Notes: generated by a model from the sequence alone, not told the origin. A stretch of 64,000 bases of DNA from Streptomyces hygroscopicus (GCA_002021875.1 CP018627.1:3038001-3102000), one strand, 5' to 3'. Numbered from the stretch's first letter, positions 20,678-30,315 are shown. Made by a program: numbers and translations.

Positions 20678-21307
20678 CTACGCGCGCCGCACCATATCCA
20701 CGAAGAGCTTGTGCACCCGGTGGTCACCCGTCAGCTCGGGGTGGAACGAGGTCGCCAGGACATTGCCCTGCCGGACGGCGACGGTGTGCCCGTCGAACGT
20801 CGCGAGCACCTCGGCACCGCCGCCCACGGACTCGACCCACGGCGCGCGGATGAAGACCCCCTCGACCGGGCCGCCCTCGATGCCGTCGATGTCGACCCGG
20901 GCCTCGAAGGACTCGTTCTGACGGCCGAAGGCGTTGCGGCGCACGATCATGTCGATGCCGCCGATGGTCTCCTGGTCGTCCCGGCCGTCGAGGATCTTGT
21001 CCGCGAGCATGATCATGCCCGCGCACGTACCGTACACCGGCATTCCGGCCCGGACCCGCTCGCGCAGCGGCTCCAGCAGCCCGAAGATGACCGCCAGCTT
21101 GGACATGGTGGTCGACTCGCCCCCCGGGATCACCAGGGCCGCGACCTCGGCGAGCTCCTCGGGACGGCGGATCTGCCGGGCCGTGGCCCCGGCCGCGGTG
21201 AGCGCGGCGAAATGCTCGCGGACATCGCCCTGGAGGGCGAGCACACCGATCACAGGCGCGTCGGGCGTGGACGCGGTCGGCAGGGAAGCAGTGGACGACG
21301 TAGTCAC
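20678..21307 (-). CDS. pdxT: Pyridoxal 5'-phosphate synthase glutaminase subunit PdxT
   Basis: Class I glutaminase feeding ammonia to PdxS for de novo pyridoxal phosphate synthesis, 209 aa from GTG 21307. The longer reading from 21376 adds only Arg/Pro-rich text overlapping intergenic DNA. Motifs: [21 protein letters not shown], nucleophile C95 in [10 protein letters not shown], and the His-Glu pair in SFHPELTGD. It follows pdxS with a 90-bp gap. Confidence 0.96.
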   Translation of the reverse strand: MTTSSTASLPTASTPDAPVIGVLALQGDVREHFAALTAAGATARQIRRPEELAEVAALVIPGGESTTMSKLAVIFGLLEPLRERVRAGMPVYGTCAGMIMLADKILDGRDDQETIGGIDMIVRRNAFGRQNESFEARVDIDGIEGGPVEGVFIRAPWVESVGGGAEVLATFDGHTVAVRQGNVLATSFHPELTGDHRVHKLFVDMVRRA

Positions 21308-21397
21308 GGAAGCGAAGACCTCTCGAACGTCAGGAGCACCACGCGCCGGGCCGGGACGCCGGGCGCGTGGTGCCATGTGGTGCCGTGCGGGCGCCGC

Positions 21398-22318
21398 TTA
21401 CCAGCCGCGGCTGGCGTAGCGCTCGGACTCGGGGAGGGTGTCGCAGTTGATGCCGACCATGGCCTCGCCGAGGTCCCGGGACGCGTCCGCGATGACCTTG
21501 GGGTCGTCGTAGAAGGTGGTGGCCTTCACGATCGCGGCGGCGCGCTTGGCCGGGTCGCCCGACTTGAAGATGCCGGAGCCCACGAAGACACCCTCGGCGC
21601 CGAGCTGGCGCATCAGCGCGGCGTCGGCCGGAGTGGCGACACCGCCGGCGGAGAACAGCACGACCGGCAGCTTGCCGGTCTGCGCGATCTCGGCGACCAG
21701 CTCGTACGGGGCGCGGATCTCCTTGGCGGCCGCGTAGAGCTCGTGGTTGTCCAGGCCACGCAGGCGGGCGATCTCGCCCCTGATCTGGCGCAGGTGGCGG
21801 ACCGCCTCGACGACGTTGCCGGTGCCGGCCTCGCCCTTGGAACGGATCATGGCCGCACCCTCGGCGATCCGGCGCAGCGCCTCGCCCAGGTTGGTGGCTC
21901 CGCAGACGAAGGGGGTGGTGAAGGACCACTTGTCGCTGTGGTTGACCTCGTCGGCCGGGGTGAGGACCTCGGACTCGTCGATGTAGTCGACGCCGAGCGA
22001 CTGCAGCACCTGCGCCTCGACGAAGTGGCCGATCCGCGACTTGGCCATGACCGGGATGGAGACGGCGCTGATGATGCCCTCGATCATGTCCGGGTCGGAC
22101 ATCCGGGCCACGCCGCCGTCCTTACGGATGTCGGCCGGCACCCGCTCGAGTGCCATGACCGCGACGGCACCGGCGTCCTCGGCGACCTTGGCCTGCTCGG
22201 GGGTGACGACGTCCATGATCACGCCACCCTTGAGCTGCTCGGCCATACCGCGCTTGACGCGGGCGGTTCCGGTCGCGGGGGCGTCGGAGTTGGGCGTGCT
22301 GGCGGGCGTGATGGACAC
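21398..22318 (-). CDS. pdxS: Pyridoxal 5'-phosphate synthase subunit PdxS
   Basis: Beta-barrel synthase that joins ribose 5-phosphate, glyceraldehyde 3-phosphate and PdxT-supplied ammonia into PLP, 306 aa from GTG 22318 behind GAGG. Seen: [18 protein letters not shown], catalytic Lys regions ([16 protein letters not shown] and the later RSKGEAGTG), and [15 protein letters not shown] with the phosphate-binding loop near [10 protein letters not shown]. The upstream gap (22319-22581) carries an AT-rich patch (TCGATAATGAAAAG) suited to a promoter; no dedicated regulator gene is adjacent. Confidence 0.97.
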   Translation of the reverse strand: MSITPASTPNSDAPATGTARVKRGMAEQLKGGVIMDVVTPEQAKVAEDAGAVAVMALERVPADIRKDGGVARMSDPDMIEGIISAVSIPVMAKSRIGHFVEAQVLQSLGVDYIDESEVLTPADEVNHSDKWSFTTPFVCGATNLGEALRRIAEGAAMIRSKGEAGTGNVVEAVRHLRQIRGEIARLRGLDNHELYAAAKEIRAPYELVAEIAQTGKLPVVLFSAGGVATPADAALMRQLGAEGVFVGSGIFKSGDPAKRAAAIVKATTFYDDPKVIADASRDLGEAMVGINCDTLPESERYASRGW

Positions 22319-22581
22319 GGTTTGACCTCACTCGATAATGAAAAGTGCGATGAGCCCATCGTAGGGCCGTTCGATACCGGAACATGACCCGGCCATCTGG
22401 TCCTGGTCACGAGCGTGTGTGCTACACGAATGACAAAAGCGGCTCGGGGCGGGGCACGGCAAGGGCCAATCGAAGGCCGGTGGCTCGAAACAGCCGGTGA
22501 ATCCTCAGTGCGCGGAAGGCGGCAGGGGGCGGGCTCTTCTGCCGTCGCACCGCAGGGCTTCCTTCAGCGCAGGGGCTTCCT

Positions 22582-23139
22582 TCAGCGCTCGGCCTCCTCG
22601 GCGCCCGGCACCCGCCCGAGGGCCGCCGGGGGCTCGTCGTCCATCTCGAAGGCGAGCGGAAACGGGGCGTGACCCGCCAGCCGGAACCAGCGCACCGTGC
22701 GATGGCGGCGCAGCGCCCGCGCCGCGCGCACCGCGTCGTTGTGGAACCGCCGGGCCATCGGCACCCGCCTTACCGTCTCCGTGAGCTCCCCCAGGGCGTC
22801 CTCGCCACCCGGCGCCTGCCGTACCGCCTCGGCCTGTGCGCTGTCCTGGAAGACGGCCCGCAGCGCCTGGCTCAGCTCGCTCTCGGCGACCTCGCGGTGC
22901 TCCTCCTCGGACTGCCGGGCGGCGTGCGCGGCCTGGTACAGCACGATCGACGCGGCCGGGTCGAGCACTTCGGCGGTGGCCAGCTCCTGCGCGACGGAGG
23001 CACGCCGCAGCAGCTGCGCGTCCAGTGCGGCCCGCGCCGCGTCCAGACGGCTGTGCAGCCGGTCGAGGCGTCCCGCGGTCCAGCTCAGATAGACGGCGAT
23101 GACGACCAGCACGACGGCGATCCAGATCAAGGTGCTCAC
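22582..23139 (-). CDS. Conserved membrane-anchored hypothetical protein
   Basis: 185-aa protein with one N-terminal helix (MSTLIWIAVVLVVIAVYLSW) and a long helical, probably coiled-coil domain. Text such as AGRLDRLHSRLDAARAALDAQLLRRASVAQ resembles the start of LemA-family proteins, but the rest is not obviously LemA. A C-terminal segment RRFHNDAVRAARALRRHRTVRWFRLAG also recalls the LemA motif of an FNxxV-type helix, so a distant LemA relation is likely. It lies between pdxS and the PimA-like gene. Function unknown. An 18-bp duplication lies just past its stop (22553-22588). Confidence 0.85.
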   Translation of the reverse strand: MSTLIWIAVVLVVIAVYLSWTAGRLDRLHSRLDAARAALDAQLLRRASVAQELATAEVLDPAASIVLYQAAHAARQSEEEHREVAESELSQALRAVFQDSAQAEAVRQAPGGEDALGELTETVRRVPMARRFHNDAVRAARALRRHRTVRWFRLAGHAPFPLAFEMDDEPPAALGRVPGAEEAER

Positions 23140-23253
23140 GGCCCGCCACGCTACCGCCTGCCGCCCCGGGAATCCGGGGTGGAGCCCTCAGCCGGAGCCG
23201 TTCCGCGCGGCCGTGTACGGCGCCGTACGCCCCTCCCGGGCCGACCCGGAGCG

Positions 23254-24414
23254 CTAGGGCCTGGCGAGCCCCAGACGCGCCCACAGCCGCGCACGGTCGT
23301 CCGCGGCCACGGACGCCGCCCCGTCCGTCACCGTCTCGTAGACCGCGAGGATGTCCGCGCCCACCGTCGACCAGTCGAAGCGCCGTACGTGCCGGCTGCC
23401 CCGCTCCCGCAGCTCGGCCAGCCGCTCGTCGTCGCCCAGCAGCCGTACCGCGGCCGCCGCCAGGGCGTCGGCGTTCTCGTTGGCGAACAGCTCACCCGCC
23501 GCTCCCCCGTCCAGCACCTGGGCGAACGCGTCCAGATCGCTGGCGAGGACCGCGGCGCCCGCCGACATGGCCTCGACGAGGATGATGCCGAAGCTCTCGC
23601 CGCCCGTATTGGGCGCGACATAGACATCGACGCTGCGCAGCAGCCGCGCCTTGTCCTCGTCGCTGACCATCCCCAGGAACTCCACGCGCTCCCGCAGCGG
23701 CGCCGGCAGGGCGGCCACGGCCTCCTTCTCGTCACCGCGCCCGGCGATCAGCAGCCGCGCCCCCGGCCGGGCCTCGAAGATCTTCGGCAGGGCGCGCATC
23801 AGCACCGGCAGCCCCTTACGGGGCTCATCGATCCGCCCCATGAAGCCGATCGTCTCCCCCTGCCACTCCTCCTTCGGCTCGGCGTCGGCGAAGAAGTCCA
23901 CGTCGACGCCGTTGGGGATGACTACCGCGTCGCCGCCGAGGTGCTCCACCAGCGTCCGGCGCGCGTACTCGCTCACCGCGATGCGTGCGCTGATCTTCTC
24001 CAGCGCCGGCTGCAGGATCGGATACGCCGCGATCATGGCCCGGGAGCGCGGGTTGGAGGTGTGGAACGTCGCGACGATCGGCCCCTGGGCCGCCCAGCAG
24101 GCCAGCAGCCCCAGCGAGGGCGAGGTGGGCTCGTGGATGTGGATGACGTCGAAGCCGCCGTCGTGCAGCCAGCGGCGCACCCGCGCGGCCGACAGCAAGC
24201 CGAAGTTCAGCCGGGCCACCGAGCCGTTGTACGGCACCGGCACGGCGCGCCCCGCGGAGACCACGTACGGCGGCAGCGGCGTCTCGTCGTCCGCCGGGGC
24301 CAGCACGGAGACCTGGTGGCCGCGCCGGATCAGATGGTCGGCCAGATCGCGGATATGGAACTGGACGCCGCCTGGGACATCCCAGGAGTACGGGCAGACG
24401 ATCCCGATCCTCAA
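23254..24414 (-). CDS. pimA: GT4 glycosyltransferase, phosphatidylinositol mannosyltransferase PimA-like
   Basis: Cytosolic-face mannosyltransferase that would add the first mannose from GDP-mannose to phosphatidylinositol, 386 aa. The start is TTG 24414 (LRIGIVCPYSWDVPGGVQFH), overlapping the acyltransferase stop as TTGA. The GPGGVQ-type loop is WDVPGGVQ; donor-site text is FMGRIDEPRKGLPVL and APNTGGESFGIILVEAMSAG with the conserved E-x7-E. Length fits PimA (about 380). The order HIT...pgsA-acyltransferase-pimA matches the mycobacterial PIM locus. The window also contains the PI-synthase-like gene, so the three probably form a phosphatidylinositol mannoside unit. Confidence 0.9.
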   Translation of the reverse strand: MRIGIVCPYSWDVPGGVQFHIRDLADHLIRRGHQVSVLAPADDETPLPPYVVSAGRAVPVPYNGSVARLNFGLLSAARVRRWLHDGGFDVIHIHEPTSPSLGLLACWAAQGPIVATFHTSNPRSRAMIAAYPILQPALEKISARIAVSEYARRTLVEHLGGDAVVIPNGVDVDFFADAEPKEEWQGETIGFMGRIDEPRKGLPVLMRALPKIFEARPGARLLIAGRGDEKEAVAALPAPLRERVEFLGMVSDEDKARLLRSVDVYVAPNTGGESFGIILVEAMSAGAAVLASDLDAFAQVLDGGAAGELFANENADALAAAAVRLLGDDERLAELRERGSRHVRRFDWSTVGADILAVYETVTDGAASVAADDRARLWARLGLARP

Positions 24415-25346
24415 GGCTTCTCCATTCCGGGGCTTCCGGGACTTCCGGGACTTCCGGGACCGCGATCCAGATCCGCGAGCCACAGGCGCTGCAGCATGTG
24501 CCAGTCCTCCGGGTGCTCGGCGATCCCCGAGGCGAAGGCGTCGGCCATCTCCTGGGTCATGACGGCGGTCCGCTCCACGCGGTTCCCGTCCCCGGGCACC
24601 TCGACCGGCGGATGCACCCGCCCGCGCATCACCGGCGAATCGTCGTACCAGAGGGTCACCGGCAGCAGCAGGGCACCGGTCTGCAGGGCGAGCGCCGCGG
24701 GCCCGGCCGGCATCTTCGCCCGCTCGCCGAAGAACGACACCTCCACGCCCGAGGCCGACAGATCGCGGTCGGCGACCAGGCACACCAGACCGCCCGAGCG
24801 CAGCCGCCGGGACAGCGTCCCGAACGCGCTCCCGCCCTGGTGCGGCAGCACCTCCATGCCCAGCCCCTCGCGGTAGGCCACGAACCGGTCGTACAGCGAT
24901 TCCGGCTTCAGCCGCTCCGCGACCGTGGTGAAGGGCACCCCCAGATGTGTGGTCACCCAGGCCCCGGCGAGGTCGTAGTTGCCCATATGCGGCAGCGCCA
25001 GGACCACGCCCCGGCCCTCGGCGAGACCGTCCACCAGATAGTGCACGTCCTTGATGTCGAAGCCGCTCTGTATGCGCTCGGGGCTCCAGGCCGGAAGCCG
25101 GAAGGACTCCATCCAGTAGCGCAGATACGAGCGCATGCCCGCCCGCGACAGCTCGGCCAGCCGCCGGGGCGAGGCGTCCGGGACCACCCGCGCCAGATTG
25201 GCCTCCAGCCGCAGCACGCCCTTACCGCGCCGCTTCCACGTCTGGTCGGCGATGCGCTGCCCGAGGCGCACGGCGACCGGCTCCGGGAGCTTCTTGACCG
25301 CGCCCCAGCCGAGCCCGTACAGCGCGTCGGTCAGCCTGTCCTTCAC
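24411..25346 (-). CDS. Lysophospholipid acyltransferase family protein (PatA-like PIM acyltransferase)
   Basis: 311-aa acyltransferase of the LpxL/HtrB superfamily, in the position of mycobacterial PatA, which acylates PIM1/PIM2. The start is the GTG at 25346, overlapping the pgsA stop (GTGA). The catalytic H-x4-D motif appears as LPHMGNYDLAGAW, followed by PFTTVAERLKPESLYDRF and LVADRDLSASGVEVSFFGE. The tail has short Gly-Ser-Pro repeats from a 9-bp repeat (24429-24460), then the pimA gene. Substrate by context only. Confidence 0.9.
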   Translation of the reverse strand: MKDRLTDALYGLGWGAVKKLPEPVAVRLGQRIADQTWKRRGKGVLRLEANLARVVPDASPRRLAELSRAGMRSYLRYWMESFRLPAWSPERIQSGFDIKDVHYLVDGLAEGRGVVLALPHMGNYDLAGAWVTTHLGVPFTTVAERLKPESLYDRFVAYREGLGMEVLPHQGGSAFGTLSRRLRSGGLVCLVADRDLSASGVEVSFFGERAKMPAGPAALALQTGALLLPVTLWYDDSPVMRGRVHPPVEVPGDGNRVERTAVMTQEMADAFASGIAEHPEDWHMLQRLWLADLDRGPGSPGSPGSPGMEKP

Positions 25347-26011
25347 CGCGTCTCGCCCCCCTGGGGCACCGCCCGCTCCTCGGCGTCCGCCTCGACGGCC
25401 TCCCGGCGCACGGTCACCACCCGCTGGACGAGGGTCACCGCGCTGCCGACGGCCACGATCCACAGCGCGATCGGGAGCAGGATGTCGATATGCGGCACGC
25501 CGAACTTGTGCAGACCCGAGAAGCCGCAGGCCACCAGGGAGATCACCAGCCGCTCGGCGCGCTCCACCAGCCCGTTGACGTTCACCGGCAGCCCGATGCT
25601 CTCGCCGCGCGCCTTGGTGTACGAGACCACCTGGCCGCTGGCGAGGCAGAAGATCGTCACCGCACACAGCACATTGTCGTCCCCGCTGCCCGCGTACCAC
25701 AACGCCAGACCGCCGAAGATCGCGCCGTCGGCCACCCGGTCGAGCGTGGAGTCGAGGAACGCGCCCCAGCGGCTGGAGCGTCCGAGCTGCCGCGCCATAT
25801 TGCCGTCGACCAGGTCGGAGAAGACGAACAGCGTGATGACGACCGTTCCCCAGAAGAACTCCCCCTGGGGGTAGAAGACCAGTGCGCCCGCGCACACGCC
25901 GGCGGTGCCGGTAAGGGTCACCGCGTCGGGGCTGATCCCGAGACGGATGAGCAGGGCGGCGAACGGTGTGAGAACACGCGTGAAGAATGCACGCGCGTAC
26001 TTGTTCAGCAT
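25343..26011 (-). CDS. pgsA: CDP-alcohol phosphatidyltransferase (phosphatidylinositol phosphate synthase-like)
   Basis: 222-aa membrane enzyme from ATG 26011 (MLNKYARAFFTRV). The CDP-alcohol motif is complete: D-L-V-D-G-N-M-A-R ... G-A-F-L-D-S-T-L-D, near residues 67-94. Six hydrophobic spans. In actinobacteria the gene directly before the PatA/PimA pair makes phosphatidylinositol phosphate from CDP-diacylglycerol and inositol 3-phosphate, which is the likely role here. The C-terminal charged tail is REAVEADAEERAVPQGG. The start is divergent from the EF-G2 gene with a 206-bp gap. Confidence 0.92.
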   Translation of the reverse strand: MLNKYARAFFTRVLTPFAALLIRLGISPDAVTLTGTAGVCAGALVFYPQGEFFWGTVVITLFVFSDLVDGNMARQLGRSSRWGAFLDSTLDRVADGAIFGGLALWYAGSGDDNVLCAVTIFCLASGQVVSYTKARGESIGLPVNVNGLVERAERLVISLVACGFSGLHKFGVPHIDILLPIALWIVAVGSAVTLVQRVVTVRREAVEADAEERAVPQGGETR

Positions 26012-26217
26012 GGCCTTCCCGGGGGGTCGATACGGGCCGGGTGGCCAAGAGGCCACCGGCGCGCCCATCGTAGCCACGCCCCGGAGGGGCGCCGTGCACC
26101 TGTCGGACAGCTCCGTGACCCCACGCGCGCTACGGCCGCATGTGTGACGTATGGACGCACCGTTACAGCGGTGGAAAGCTCGAAGTATCGCAAGGTGTCG
26201 ACCGGGAGGCGAGACAC

Positions 26218-28425
26218 ATGGGCGACAAGACGAGTACACACCCAGGGGCCGCCGGAAGGGCAGCGGCGGCCGACCGGCCCAGCTCCCTGCGGAATGTGGT
26301 TCTGGTCGGCCACAGTGGGACGGGAAAGACAACGCTGGTGGAGGCCCTCGCACTGGCGACGGGCGCGGTCAACCGGGCGGGCAGAGTCGAGAACGGCGGC
26401 TGCCTCTCCGACTACGACGAAATCGAGCACCGGCAGCAACGTTCGATTCAGCTCTCCCTGATCCCCGTCGAATGGGGCGGGATGAAGATCAATCTCCTGG
26501 ACACCCCCGGCTATGCCGATTTCGTCGGGGAACTCAGGGCCGGTCTGCGAGCGGCGGACGCGGCCCTTTTCGTTGTCTCGGCCGCCCAGGACGCCCTGGG
26601 CATCACCGGGGCCACCCGCATGATCTGGGACGAGTGCGCCGCGGTCGGAATGCCGCGCGCCATCGTGATCACACACCTGGAAGCGGCCCGCGCCAGCTTC
26701 GAGGAGATGACCGAGCTGTGCCGGGAGAGCTTCGGCGGCGACGACCCCGACGCCGTACTGCCGCTGTACCTGCCGCTGCGGGGCGAGCCGGGGCCCGACG
26801 GGCACGCCCCGGTGACCGGGCTCATCGGGCTGCTCACCCAGCGGGTCTTCGACTACTCCTCGGGCGTGCGCACCGAGTCGCAGCCCCGGGACGACCAGCT
26901 CCCGCTGGTCGAGGAGGCCCGCGGCCGGCTCATCGAGGGGATCATCGCCGAGAGCGAGGACGAGACCCTCATGGACCGCTATCTCGGCGGTGAGGAGATC
27001 GACGTCAAGACGCTGATCGAGGACCTGGAGAAGGCCGTCGCACGCGGCAGCTTCCACCCCGTGCTGGCGGCGGCGCCCGCCGCCGAGGGGTCCAAACAGG
27101 GCCTGGGCACCGTCGAGCTGCTGGACCTGGTGACCGGCGGCTTCCCGTGCCCGCTGGAGCGCGAGACGCCCGCCGTCACCACGCCACAGGGCGCCGCCCG
27201 CCCGCCGCTGAGCTGCGATCCGGACGGACCGCTGGCCGCCGAGGTGGTCAAGACCTCCTCCGATCCGTATGTCGGCCGGATCTCCCTGGTGCGGGTCTTC
27301 TCCGGCACGCTCCGCCCCGACGAGACCGTCCATGTCTCCGGCCACGGTATGGAGGACCGCGGCCATGAGGACCACGACGTGGACGAGCGGGTCGGCGCCC
27401 TGTCCGCGCCCTTCGGCAAACAGCAGCGCACCCTCGCCCAGGCCATCGCGGGCGATCTGGCGTGCGTGGCCAAGCTGACCCGCGCCGAGACCGGGGACAC
27501 GCTCTCGGCCAAGGACCAGCCGCTCCTCATGGAGCCCTGGCAGATGCCCGATCCACTGCTGCCCGTGGCCATCCGGGCACACAGCAAACCGGACGAGGAC
27601 AAGCTGTCGCTGGGCCTGTCCCGGCTGGTCGCCGAGGACCCGACCATGCGCCTGGAGCAGAACCCGGACACCCATCAGGTGGTGCTGTGGTGCCTGGGCG
27701 AGGCGCATATGGACGTCGCGCTGGAACGGCTGCGCAGCCGGTACGGGGTCCAGGTGGACGCGGTGCCGTACAAGGTCTCGCTGCGCGAGACCTTCGCGGC
27801 GAAGTCGGCCGGGCGCGGCCGCCATGTCAAACAGTCCGGAGGCCACGGCCAGTACGCGATCTGCGAGATCGAGGTGGAGCCGCTGCCGGAGGGCTCGGGC
27901 ATCGAGTTCGTGGACAAGGTCGTCGGCGGCGCGGTACCCCGGCAGTTCATCCCGTCCGTCGAGAAGGGCGTGCGCGGCCAGGCGGAGCGCGGTGTCGCGG
28001 CCGGCTACCCCCTGGTCGACGTGCGGGTCACGCTGCTGGACGGCAAGGCGCATTCGGTGGACTCCTCCGACGCCGCCTTCCAGACGGCGGGCGCGCTCGC
28101 GCTGCGCGAGGCGGCCGCCGACGCCCGGATCGACCTGCTGGAACCGGTGGTCGAGCTGGGCGTGCTGGTCTCCGACGACTATGTCGGCGCCGTCATGAGC
28201 GATCTGTCCGGCCGGCGCGGCCGGGTCGTCGGCACCGAACAGTCGGGCGGTGGACAGACCCTGATCAAGGCGGATGTGCCGGAGATCGAGATTGGCCGGT
28301 ACGCGGTCGATCTGCGATCGCTGTCGCACGGCACGGGTCGGTTCAGCCGTTGCTACGCCCGGCATGAGGCGATGCCCCATCAGCTGGCCGAGCGGATGCG
28401 CGAACAGGTGTCCGCCGAGGCGTAG
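26218..28425 (+). CDS. Elongation factor G-like protein (EF-G2 family)
   Basis: 735-aa EF-G paralogue, start ATG 26218 behind GGGAGG. G1 is GHSGTGKTT (31-39), G3 DTPGYADF (95-102). The G4 motif, NKxD in true EF-G, is replaced by THLE (152-155), and G5 is not recognisable. Later EF-G domains are present: FSGTLRPDETVHVSG, GEAHMDVALERLRSRYGV (EF-G has GELHLD), RHVKQSGGHGQYAICEIEVEP and the C-terminal domain ending with VPEIEIGRYAVDLRSLSHGTGRF (split description). Mycobacterial EF-G2 of this type binds GTP but was reported not to support translocation. The role here is therefore unclear. Its stop lies inside 23-bp repeats. Confidence 0.9.
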   Translation: MGDKTSTHPGAAGRAAAADRPSSLRNVVLVGHSGTGKTTLVEALALATGAVNRAGRVENGGCLSDYDEIEHRQQRSIQLSLIPVEWGGMKINLLDTPGYADFVGELRAGLRAADAALFVVSAAQDALGITGATRMIWDECAAVGMPRAIVITHLEAARASFEEMTELCRESFGGDDPDAVLPLYLPLRGEPGPDGHAPVTGLIGLLTQRVFDYSSGVRTESQPRDDQLPLVEEARGRLIEGIIAESEDETLMDRYLGGEEIDVKTLIEDLEKAVARGSFHPVLAAAPAAEGSKQGLGTVELLDLVTGGFPCPLERETPAVTTPQGAARPPLSCDPDGPLAAEVVKTSSDPYVGRISLVRVFSGTLRPDETVHVSGHGMEDRGHEDHDVDERVGALSAPFGKQQRTLAQAIAGDLACVAKLTRAETGDTLSAKDQPLLMEPWQMPDPLLPVAIRAHSKPDEDKLSLGLSRLVAEDPTMRLEQNPDTHQVVLWCLGEAHMDVALERLRSRYGVQVDAVPYKVSLRETFAAKSAGRGRHVKQSGGHGQYAICEIEVEPLPEGSGIEFVDKVVGGAVPRQFIPSVEKGVRGQAERGVAAGYPLVDVRVTLLDGKAHSVDSSDAAFQTAGALALREAAADARIDLLEPVVELGVLVSDDYVGAVMSDLSGRRGRVVGTEQSGGGQTLIKADVPEIEIGRYAVDLRSLSHGTGRFSRCYARHEAMPHQLAERMREQVSAEA

Positions 28426-28488
28426 TTCACGGCCCGCCCGTGGCGTATCTCACGGTCGGTCCAGGGCGTATTTCACGGCCCGCCCGCC
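28420..28488. repeat. Three tandem 23-bp repeats at the EF-G2 stop codon
   Basis: Units begin at 28420, 28443 and 28466, each with a core near GCGTAnTTCACGG; units one and three share 20 of 21 leading bases. The first holds the EF-G2 stop codon. The next gene starts at 28658. Could be repeated binding sites or slippage. Confidence 0.6.
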
Positions 28489-28657
28489 CCACCGCGCCGG
28501 GGCGGGCGGGCCTCCGCCGTCCGCCGTCCAGCGGCGGGCCCGCGGGCTCCTTCTCCACCAGGGTTTTCCACAGGCCGCACACGCACTGGCGACAGGCGGT
28601 GCACACCCCGGATACGCTGAGGTCGCAGCGCAAGAGCGTGCGGTATTGGGGGCGTTG

Positions 28658-30310
28658 GTGACGGACGGATTCGACTTCAGTCCCGGGGCGCAGGTTCCCC
28701 TCTCGGGAGCGGCGGGACAAACGGCGGCGACCCAGGCACTCGCCTCGGCCGCCTACCGCGACGACCCCGTGGCAAAGTTGCTCGACGCCAACTCGGAGTG
28801 GACGGTCTCCGAGGTCAAGGCGCCGAGAATGTCGCTCTTCGAGCCGAATCTGGGCGAGGCGTTCGCGCGCGCCGTCCAGATGAGAATGCTCGGCGGCGGC
28901 CGGGGCCAGGTGATCCAGTCCTTCGGCATAGAGCCCCAGACGGTCGTCGAGCACTGTCTGGCCGCCAACCGCATCCGCAAGACCCGTGACGCCCGACTCA
29001 CCGCCGTCATGGTGATCTTCGGGCTGCTGTTCCTGCCCGGCACACTGCTCTGGCTCGGCGTCTTCCAGCTACGCCGCTCGATCGCCGGGGCCCAGGACAA
29101 GCGGATGGGGGCACTCGGCACGGCGCTGCTGGTGGCGCTCGGCGTGATGGTCCTCATCTTCCTGATCAAGCTGCCCTTCGGCGGCTTCTGGGGGATATAT
29201 CTGCGTGGCGTCGTGGTCGCCCCCGTGATCGGCTGGTACATCGCCAAGCAGATCTGCGAGCGCACCGCCAAGGAGCTCCGGGACTCCTGGGGCGGGCTGC
29301 TCTCGGGCGGCGGCATCGGCGCCAAGGTGCCCGAGACGGTGCCCAACCACCCGGGCCAGACCGCCGCCGAGGAGCTGCGCAAGGCGCTCCACAAGCTCAC
29401 CGCCGAGCAGCACAGCAATGTGGTCTTCTACGCCGGCCCCAAGGGCATATTGGGCATGGGCACCCGCTGGGGAAGCTGGCAGCTGGCCGAGGACCTGGTC
29501 TCGGCCGACCCCGACAAGGAGATCGATCCCTTCCGCAGCTGGGACGTCATACGGGCGATCCATGACCAGCTGCGGATGCTGGAGCGCACCCCGCTGCACA
29601 CCGGCGGCTTCCCCAAGCCCTCCGTGCGCCACTGGGTGGTCTCACCGATCGGCGAGGGAGCCAAGGCGGTCGAGCGCGGCGGCACCTCCGAGGAGGAGGG
29701 CTTCCAGATAAAGGGCGTCGAGCTGCAGCGGATCTGCGACAAGCAGCAGTTCGGCGCAGGTGACCGGCACTACCTGGGCGTGCAGTTCGTGCTCTGGGAC
29801 GGCCAGTTGGTGATCAGCCTGATGATCACGGTGACCCTGCTGCACAAGACATTGCGGATCGAGGTCACCGGGCATGCGCTCGGGCCGATCCATCCGCTGT
29901 TCCACAACAAGCCGTCGGCGCCCAGCAAGACGGTCGCCAAAACCTTCCGGTTCTGGGAGACCAAGTCCATCCCGCTGCCGCTGGTGAACGCGAAGGAGGT
30001 CGTACGGCTGACCGCGCGCGCTCCCTTCACCTGGTATCCGCCGATACTGGACTACCTCGGGGGCAAGCTGGTCCTGCCCGAGCCGTTCGGTCTGCGGCAC
30101 GCCTGGGCGGACAAGCCCTGGCGGCACCGCTTCATGGCGGACGACGCGCTGCGCACCGCCACACCGGTGCTGCGGGTGGTCCATGAGGCGGCCCTCGGAG
30201 TGCTCAAGCACCACGGCGTGGACACCGAGCGCTTCGGCAACCGCTCGCTGGCGCTCAGCGGCCAGATCCAGGAGGCGGCCCCGAAGAAGGCCGACCTGTA
30301 CGACGCGTAA
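28658..30310 (+). CDS. Conserved multi-span membrane protein of unknown function
   Basis: 550-aa protein from GTG 28658 (VTDGFDFSPGAQ) with GGGGG just upstream; TTG 28655 is also possible. After a 110-residue soluble N-terminal part come two clear helices (TAVMVIFGLLFLPGTLLWLG and a long one around LLVALGVMVLIFLIKLPFG), then WGIYLRGVVVAPVIGWYIA, and a soluble middle domain with HSNVVFYAGPKGILGMGTRWGSW. Another hydrophobic patch (GQLVISLMITVTLLHKT) lies near 390. No catalytic motif recognised. It is convergent with the HIT gene through a perfect 70-bp palindrome. The position beside EF-G2 and HIT looks conserved in Streptomyces, from memory. Function not known to me. Confidence 0.85.
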   Translation: MTDGFDFSPGAQVPLSGAAGQTAATQALASAAYRDDPVAKLLDANSEWTVSEVKAPRMSLFEPNLGEAFARAVQMRMLGGGRGQVIQSFGIEPQTVVEHCLAANRIRKTRDARLTAVMVIFGLLFLPGTLLWLGVFQLRRSIAGAQDKRMGALGTALLVALGVMVLIFLIKLPFGGFWGIYLRGVVVAPVIGWYIAKQICERTAKELRDSWGGLLSGGGIGAKVPETVPNHPGQTAAEELRKALHKLTAEQHSNVVFYAGPKGILGMGTRWGSWQLAEDLVSADPDKEIDPFRSWDVIRAIHDQLRMLERTPLHTGGFPKPSVRHWVVSPIGEGAKAVERGGTSEEEGFQIKGVELQRICDKQQFGAGDRHYLGVQFVLWDGQLVISLMITVTLLHKTLRIEVTGHALGPIHPLFHNKPSAPSKTVAKTFRFWETKSIPLPLVNAKEVVRLTARAPFTWYPPILDYLGGKLVLPEPFGLRHAWADKPWRHRFMADDALRTATPVLRVVHEAALGVLKHHGVDTERFGNRSLALSGQIQEAAPKKADLYDA

Positions 30311-30315
30311 GCCGT

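Noticed and set aside
26005..28380. 791-aa minus-strand open frame opposite EF-G2
   Set aside because: Shadow frame of a clear EF-G-like gene; the text carries no recognisable domain.
28565..28573. TTTTCCACA, resembling a DnaA box
   Set aside because: A single isolated match, with no replication genes nearby and no cluster of boxes.
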